A stretch of DNA of 64,000 nt, from assembly GCF_022369435.1 (NCBI RefSeq), contig NZ_CP059597.1:744001-808000 (forward strand). Direction: 5' to 3'. The position numbers were made by a program, and so were the translations under genes. Under the pieces are notes generated by a model. That model did no database searches. It saw nothing but the letters and a program-made list of their open reading frames with translations, and was not told where the DNA came from. Each line of letters starts with the position of its first letter. The first letter of the stretch is position 1. Below, in pieces: positions 60,749 through 64,000 of this stretch. Origin of the DNA: Campylobacter sp. RM10537 (GTDB lineage: Bacteria > Campylobacterota > Campylobacteria > Campylobacterales > Campylobacteraceae).

Positions 60749-62352
60749 TTTAATAAAAAAAATTTAAAATATTGGCATATTTTATCCCATTCTATTAAAT
60801 TATCTTTTAACTTCAAAAAGTCTGTATTTTTTAAATATACGCTAATTTTTTTATCATAAAACATTTTTATATCTGTAAAATATTTTATACAATTTACAAA
60901 ATCGTCATTTTTATCATTTTCTTTTTCTAAATAAAAAAATATTCGATTTTGATCTTTCGTTAAATAAAATTTTTTTGGAAAAAAATAATAATCTGAATAA
61001 TCATTACCAGAATTTGTAAAATTTAAAATAGCATATAAATCTTGTGGCTCCTGAAAATTAAATATTTTTGACATTTTTTTTAAAGTAAAAAATGCATTTT
61101 CGGTTTTAATATCATCCATAGAAATATAAAATATATTGGTTAAATTTTTAATTTGAATTCTATCATTTAAAATATTATAATTATCATACTCTTGAGAAAA
61201 ATCTTTTAAACATCTTTCCAAATCAATGTTTCCTTTTTGATCAACATGCCAATAAGAAACCTTAACATTAAACAATTCATCAAAATTTTCAAAAATTTTT
61301 ATATCATTTTTTATTTGTTTTGGATCAAAAATTCCAAAATGATTGATTATATGTTTTAAAGTTGATATAGGATCTCTAACTACACAAATAGCTGGTACTT
61401 CTTTTTGCAATAAAGAATAAAATTTAAAAATTTCTTTTTTCATGCCATAATCTCTGCCAGCTAATATGATAATATTATAAGAATCACTTAAAAGTATTTT
61501 ATATGAATCTATATATTGATAAATAGGATCTCCATAGTGTCTATTCATATTTATATTGCATAATTTTAAATAATAAGTCATAGCTGAAGTTCCAGCTCCA
61601 TGAATTAGTAAAAACACAAACTTATAATTATCCGGTAAAGGTAAATTCATTTCCCATGCAAGTTCAGCAGGTATGCTTTTATAGTTTATTTCTTCTTTTT
61701 CATCATTAAGTTTTTTAGGATCAAGTAAAGATGGGTAAGGATGGTTTTCTTTTTTATATTTTTCATTAAAATCATTAGATAATAACCATTCTTCTATAAG
61801 GTTAAAATTCTTTGTAACATAATCAAAGTTATGAAAGATATTATCTATAATAGGAGTATAATCTTTATGAATATTTAATAGGTTTTTTATTTTAGGAAAT
61901 TCTTTTAAGAATAATTGTTTGTTATTTGCTATAGCTTTAATAATATTAGAATTAATTTGATCAAATTCTTTAAAAATATCTTGAAATAATTTAAATTCTT
62001 TTTTAGCTTTTTTAATATATTTATTTAAATTAAAATAACCACCTATAAATTTATCTTGATCTGCTTTTATTAATACTTCGCCTAGCATGTAAGATAAATG
62101 AAAATAGCATTTTAAAGCTTCATTATAGTCAGGACATTGTTTTAATTCAGGATATTTAAGAGTAGGAAAGACTTTGATGGTTTCTTGATAGATTTGTTTT
62201 TCTTTTTTGTGTTGTTTTTTAATGTTATAAAGTTTTTTAAATAAGCTTAAATACCCCCCCCCGCCATTTTTATCATATTCAATCATAGTTTGACCTAATT
62301 TATAAGCTAAATGATTTTTAATTCTTTCTACAGCTGAGTTGGGGTTATGCAT
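60730..62352 (-). CDS. DUF2972-type protein, phase-variable by a G9 tract
   Basis: This 540-residue protein matches a Campylobacter family with a MHNPNSAVERIKNHLAYKLG start. Some members are capsule-type transferases (Cj1421c/Cj1422c-like, recalled). Two related N-terminal repeats (about residues 14-62 and 84-131) precede a C-terminal domain with FLLIHGAGTSAMTYYL near residue 250 and VVRDPISTLKHIINHFG near 325. A tract of nine G on the coding strand at codons 31-33 puts the gene in frame; loss or gain of one G stops translation within 6 codons. AAGGA lies 8 bases before the ATG. The end looks frameshifted, with the natural tail in another frame. The function is probably surface glycan modification, by family only. 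Confidence 0.75.
   Translation of the reverse strand: MHNPNSAVERIKNHLAYKLGQTMIEYDKNGGGGYLSLFKKLYNIKKQHKKEKQIYQETIKVFPTLKYPELKQCPDYNEALKCYFHLSYMLGEVLIKADQDKFIGGYFNLNKYIKKAKKEFKLFQDIFKEFDQINSNIIKAIANNKQLFLKEFPKIKNLLNIHKDYTPIIDNIFHNFDYVTKNFNLIEEWLLSNDFNEKYKKENHPYPSLLDPKKLNDEKEEINYKSIPAELAWEMNLPLPDNYKFVFLLIHGAGTSAMTYYLKLCNINMNRHYGDPIYQYIDSYKILLSDSYNIIILAGRDYGMKKEIFKFYSLLQKEVPAICVVRDPISTLKHIINHFGIFDPKQIKNDIKIFENFDELFNVKVSYWHVDQKGNIDLERCLKDFSQEYDNYNILNDRIQIKNLTNIFYISMDDIKTENAFFTLKKMSKIFNFQEPQDLYAILNFTNSGNDYSDYYFFPKKFYLTKDQNRIFFYLEKENDKNDDFVNCIKYFTDIKMFYDKKISVYLKNTDFLKLKDNLIEWDKICQYFKFFLLNWKIFI
60755..60762. repeat. A8 homopolymer at the DUF2972 frame break
   Basis: Eight A on the plus strand (T8 on the coding strand) lie at the point where the long frame and the tail frame meet. 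T9 would read FFFIKLEDFYINERK and join both. Confidence 0.75.
62254..62262. repeat. G9 phase-variation tract in the DUF2972 gene
   Basis: Nine C on the plus strand encode GGC GGG GGG GGG (four Gly) on the minus strand. It is the only G or C run this long that I noticed in the window. Such tracts are the classic hypermutable switches of Campylobacter surface genes. Confidence 0.85.
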
Positions 62353-62430
62353 GGTGAGAGTCCTTAATATGATAAATTTATTTATAAGGGAGGTATTGTA
62401 TAAGAATTTGGTTTAAAAATAGGTAAGGGT

Positions 62431-62453
62431 AAAAGCCCTTTTTAAGGACTTTT
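62431..62453. terminator. Weak hairpin after metK
   Basis: AAAAGCCC and GGACTTTT pair over 8 bp including one G-U, with a 7-base loop, overlapping the metK stop codon. The T tract is better on the plus strand than on the minus strand, so its role in ending metK is doubtful. Confidence 0.35.
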
Positions 62454-63651
62454 ATTTTTTTAGGCTTTTAAATTGCTCTAATGCATCTAGCTTTTCCCAA
62501 GGATAATCTTTCTGACCAACTTGTCCTCTAGCTGCAACATCAGCATATAAAAAAGTTTCTTTACTTGGCTTATCAAGTCCAAATTTATCACGTATCCAAT
62601 TAGGTGTTAAAGAGAAATTTTCCATTACAAAATCACTCAAAACCTCATCACTCACACTAGTATTGGTTCCCATGCAATCCACGCTTACGGAAGTTGGTCT
62701 TGCAACACCTATGGCATAACTTAATTGAACAATACATTTTTTCGCAAGTTTAGCTGCTACAATATTTTTAGCAAGCCACCTTCCTGCATAAAGTCCGCTA
62801 CGATCAACCTTAGTATAATCTTTGCTTGATTGCGCACCTCCACCGATTGGAGAATATCCGCCAAAACTATCCACAATAAGCTTTCTTCCAGTTAAACCAC
62901 TATCATGTAATGAAGAGTGATTAACATATTTTCCAGTAGGATTGATTAGAATTCTAGTTTTTTCTGGATTAAAAAGTTCTTTTGGTAAATTCGTATCTAA
63001 AATAAGTTTCATTACTAAAGATCTTAAATCTTCAATCTTCATGCTTTCCACGCAAGGAGCTGAAACAACTATAGTATGAATGCTTTGTGGCATACAATTT
63101 TCAAAATTCTCTTTTGTACCATAATCAATGGTCACTTGAGTTTTAATATCTACTCCAAGTTCATGTGGATGAGCTTTTGCATAAGCATAAACCTTATCAC
63201 AAAGCATTCTTGCATAAGAAATAGCTGCAGGCATATATTCATCAGCTTCACAACTTGCAAAACCAAACATTATACCTTGATCTCCAGCTCCCGTTTCTCC
63301 ATCTTCTTGATCAACACCTTGATTGATATCAGGACTTTGTTCATTTAAAAATACCATAACATCAATTTCATCAGGATGCAAGCATTGTTCTTTGCTAAAA
63401 TGCCCTGCTCCATCATAACCAATATTTCTTAAAACATCTCTAACTAAATTATCGTAATCAGATTTATTGAGTTTGTGATTTGATTTTACTTCTCCTCCAA
63501 TCACAATCTTATTTCCTGCGACAAAAACCTCACTCGCCACCCTTGAATTTTTGTCATTTTTCAAGAGTATATCCACTATTGTATCAGCGATTATATCAGC
63601 GCATTTATCAGGATGACCAGCGCTTACGACTTCTGAAGTGAATAGATACAT
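62452..63651 (-). CDS. metK: MetK, S-adenosylmethionine synthetase
   Basis: This 399-residue enzyme makes SAM from methionine and ATP. The FTSEVVSAGHPDKCADIIADT start, the GAGDQGIMFGFA loop near residue 120, and the GGYSPIGGGAQSSKDYTKVDRS block near 265 are MetK signatures. It is a single gene here, with a TATAAT -10 at 63688-63693. No SAM riboswitch fold was recognised in its short leader. Confidence 0.96.
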   Translation of the reverse strand: MYLFTSEVVSAGHPDKCADIIADTIVDILLKNDKNSRVASEVFVAGNKIVIGGEVKSNHKLNKSDYDNLVRDVLRNIGYDGAGHFSKEQCLHPDEIDVMVFLNEQSPDINQGVDQEDGETGAGDQGIMFGFASCEADEYMPAAISYARMLCDKVYAYAKAHPHELGVDIKTQVTIDYGTKENFENCMPQSIHTIVVSAPCVESMKIEDLRSLVMKLILDTNLPKELFNPEKTRILINPTGKYVNHSSLHDSGLTGRKLIVDSFGGYSPIGGGAQSSKDYTKVDRSGLYAGRWLAKNIVAAKLAKKCIVQLSYAIGVARPTSVSVDCMGTNTSVSDEVLSDFVMENFSLTPNWIRDKFGLDKPSKETFLYADVAARGQVGQKDYPWEKLDALEQFKSLKK

Positions 63652-63687
63652 AAAAAATCCTTTTAGTTTTAAAATAAAAACCTAATT

Positions 63688-63693
63688 ATTATA
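63688..63693 (-). promoter_or_regulatory. -10 element (TATAAT) for metK
   Basis: On the minus strand TATAAT lies about 37 bases before the metK start. The rest of the spacer to pyrB is AT-rich without clear structure. Confidence 0.5.
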
Positions 63694-63822
63694 ACTAAAA
63701 ATAAATTTACACTGCATTAATCAATATAATAAAAATTTATAAATATTAAGAAAAATTTCGATAAAATTAAAAATATTTTATTAGCTTTAAAAATTTTTGT
63801 TTTAATTTTTGGCGAGGCAATC

Positions 63823-64000
63823 ATGAAACATCTTATTACAACAAGAGATTTTAGCAATAATGAGATTATAAAGCTTTTTAAGGAAGCTAAAGAGTTTTTA
63901 GATGAAAAACCTAGAGATTTTCTTAAAGAAAAAAGCATTACGACTATTTTTTTTGAAAACTCAACTCGAACTCTTTCATCTTTTGAGAGCGCAGCTCGAA
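63823..64000 (+). CDS. pyrB: PyrB, aspartate carbamoyltransferase, 5' part
   Basis: This is an N-terminal fragment of 59 codons, cut by the window end. It starts MKHLITTRDFSNNEIIKLF and includes the carbamoyl phosphate-binding FFENSTRT loop (near residue 44) followed by SSFESAA. This Ser (rather than the RTRVSF of ornithine transcarbamoylase) supports PyrB. The ATG at 63823 has GCGAGG upstream, and a TAAAAT -10 candidate lies at 63762-63767. In NCTC 11168 a transporter gene lies between metK and pyrB (recalled); here none does. Confidence 0.88.
   Translation, partial: MKHLITTRDFSNNEIIKLFKEAKEFLDEKPRDFLKEKSITTIFFENSTRTLSSFESAAR

Noticed and set aside
63652-63822. SAM riboswitch upstream of metK
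   Set aside because: The leader is short and AT-rich; I could not find paired helices of any SAM aptamer class.
63717-63938. Open frame of 73 codons on the minus strand opposite pyrB
   Set aside because: It overlaps the clear PyrB start with the carbamoyl phosphate loop and shows no ribosome site.

Overview
The window is AT-rich, densely packed bacterial chromosome whose gene order and proteins match the Campylobacter jejuni / C. coli / C. hepaticus group. From memory, it follows the C. jejuni NCTC 11168 stretch around Cj1032 to Cj1098. Marks of this group include CmeE/CmeF, the thiazole cluster with DapE, RdxA, FliW next to BamD, the CtsT locus, and the bactofilin/M23 peptidase pair. The exact species cannot be fixed from sequence alone. 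No rRNA, tRNA, IS element, prophage or CRISPR array was seen.

Layout. 1-3.5 kb: RND efflux genes cmeE (cut by the window edge) and cmeF. 3.5-6.7 kb (minus): pycA, a small charged protein, bpt and a J-domain protein. 6.8-9 kb (plus): ftsW-murG. 9-17.8 kb (minus): an MFS permease, a periplasmic propeller-like protein, an AraC regulator, a ThiE-like protein, thiH-thiG-thiF-thiS, dapE, a LysE exporter and cobB. 17.9-21.7 kb (minus): mutS2, a small membrane protein and murC. 22-28.6 kb (minus): ileS, a 40-codon membrane protein, gatA, guaB, xseB and a nitrilase-like protein, joined by tiny overlaps. 28.7-33.7 kb (plus): a CinA-family gene, two nitroreductases (the second is rdxA), pgsA, a site-2 protease and a DUF535 gene. 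33.7-36 kb (minus): an accessory pair made of an intact TIM-barrel isomerase gene and a broken MFS transporter. 36.2-37.4 kb: rpsF-ssb-rpsR. 37.4-40.5 kb (minus): bamD-lon. 40.6-44 kb (plus): fliW, three pseudopilin-like genes and a MATE exporter. 44-59.3 kb (minus): a tightly overlapped run of 14 genes, yajC-secD-secF-leuS-lptE-(degenerate GGDEF)-folC-(M23 peptidase)-bactofilin-mfd-(glycosylase)-thiD-thiE-hemD. 59.2-60.5 kb (plus): lnt. 60.5-63.7 kb (minus): a DUF2972 gene with a G9 tract, then metK. 63.8 kb onward: the start of pyrB.

How the genes work together. Most of the window is housekeeping: thiamine synthesis (two clusters), Sec translocation, peptidoglycan precursors and cell shape, outer-membrane assembly, and translation. 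The variable content lies at a few joints. Compared with the C. jejuni order I remember, there seems to be no cjeI-type restriction enzyme between cobB and mutS2, no sulfatase gene between murC and the nitrilase-like gene, and no proC between fliW and ctsT. A MATE gene, a TIM-barrel/MFS pair and a DUF2972 gene occupy other joints.

The observations most worth following are: the DUF2972 gene, with a phase-variable G9 tract near its start and a probable A8/T8 frameshift near its end; a well-matched sigma-54 promoter upstream of fliW; a nitrilase-family protein lacking two of three catalytic residues; a sirtuin lacking one zinc cysteine; and the decayed transporter beside an intact isomerase. I found no wholly new multi-gene system.
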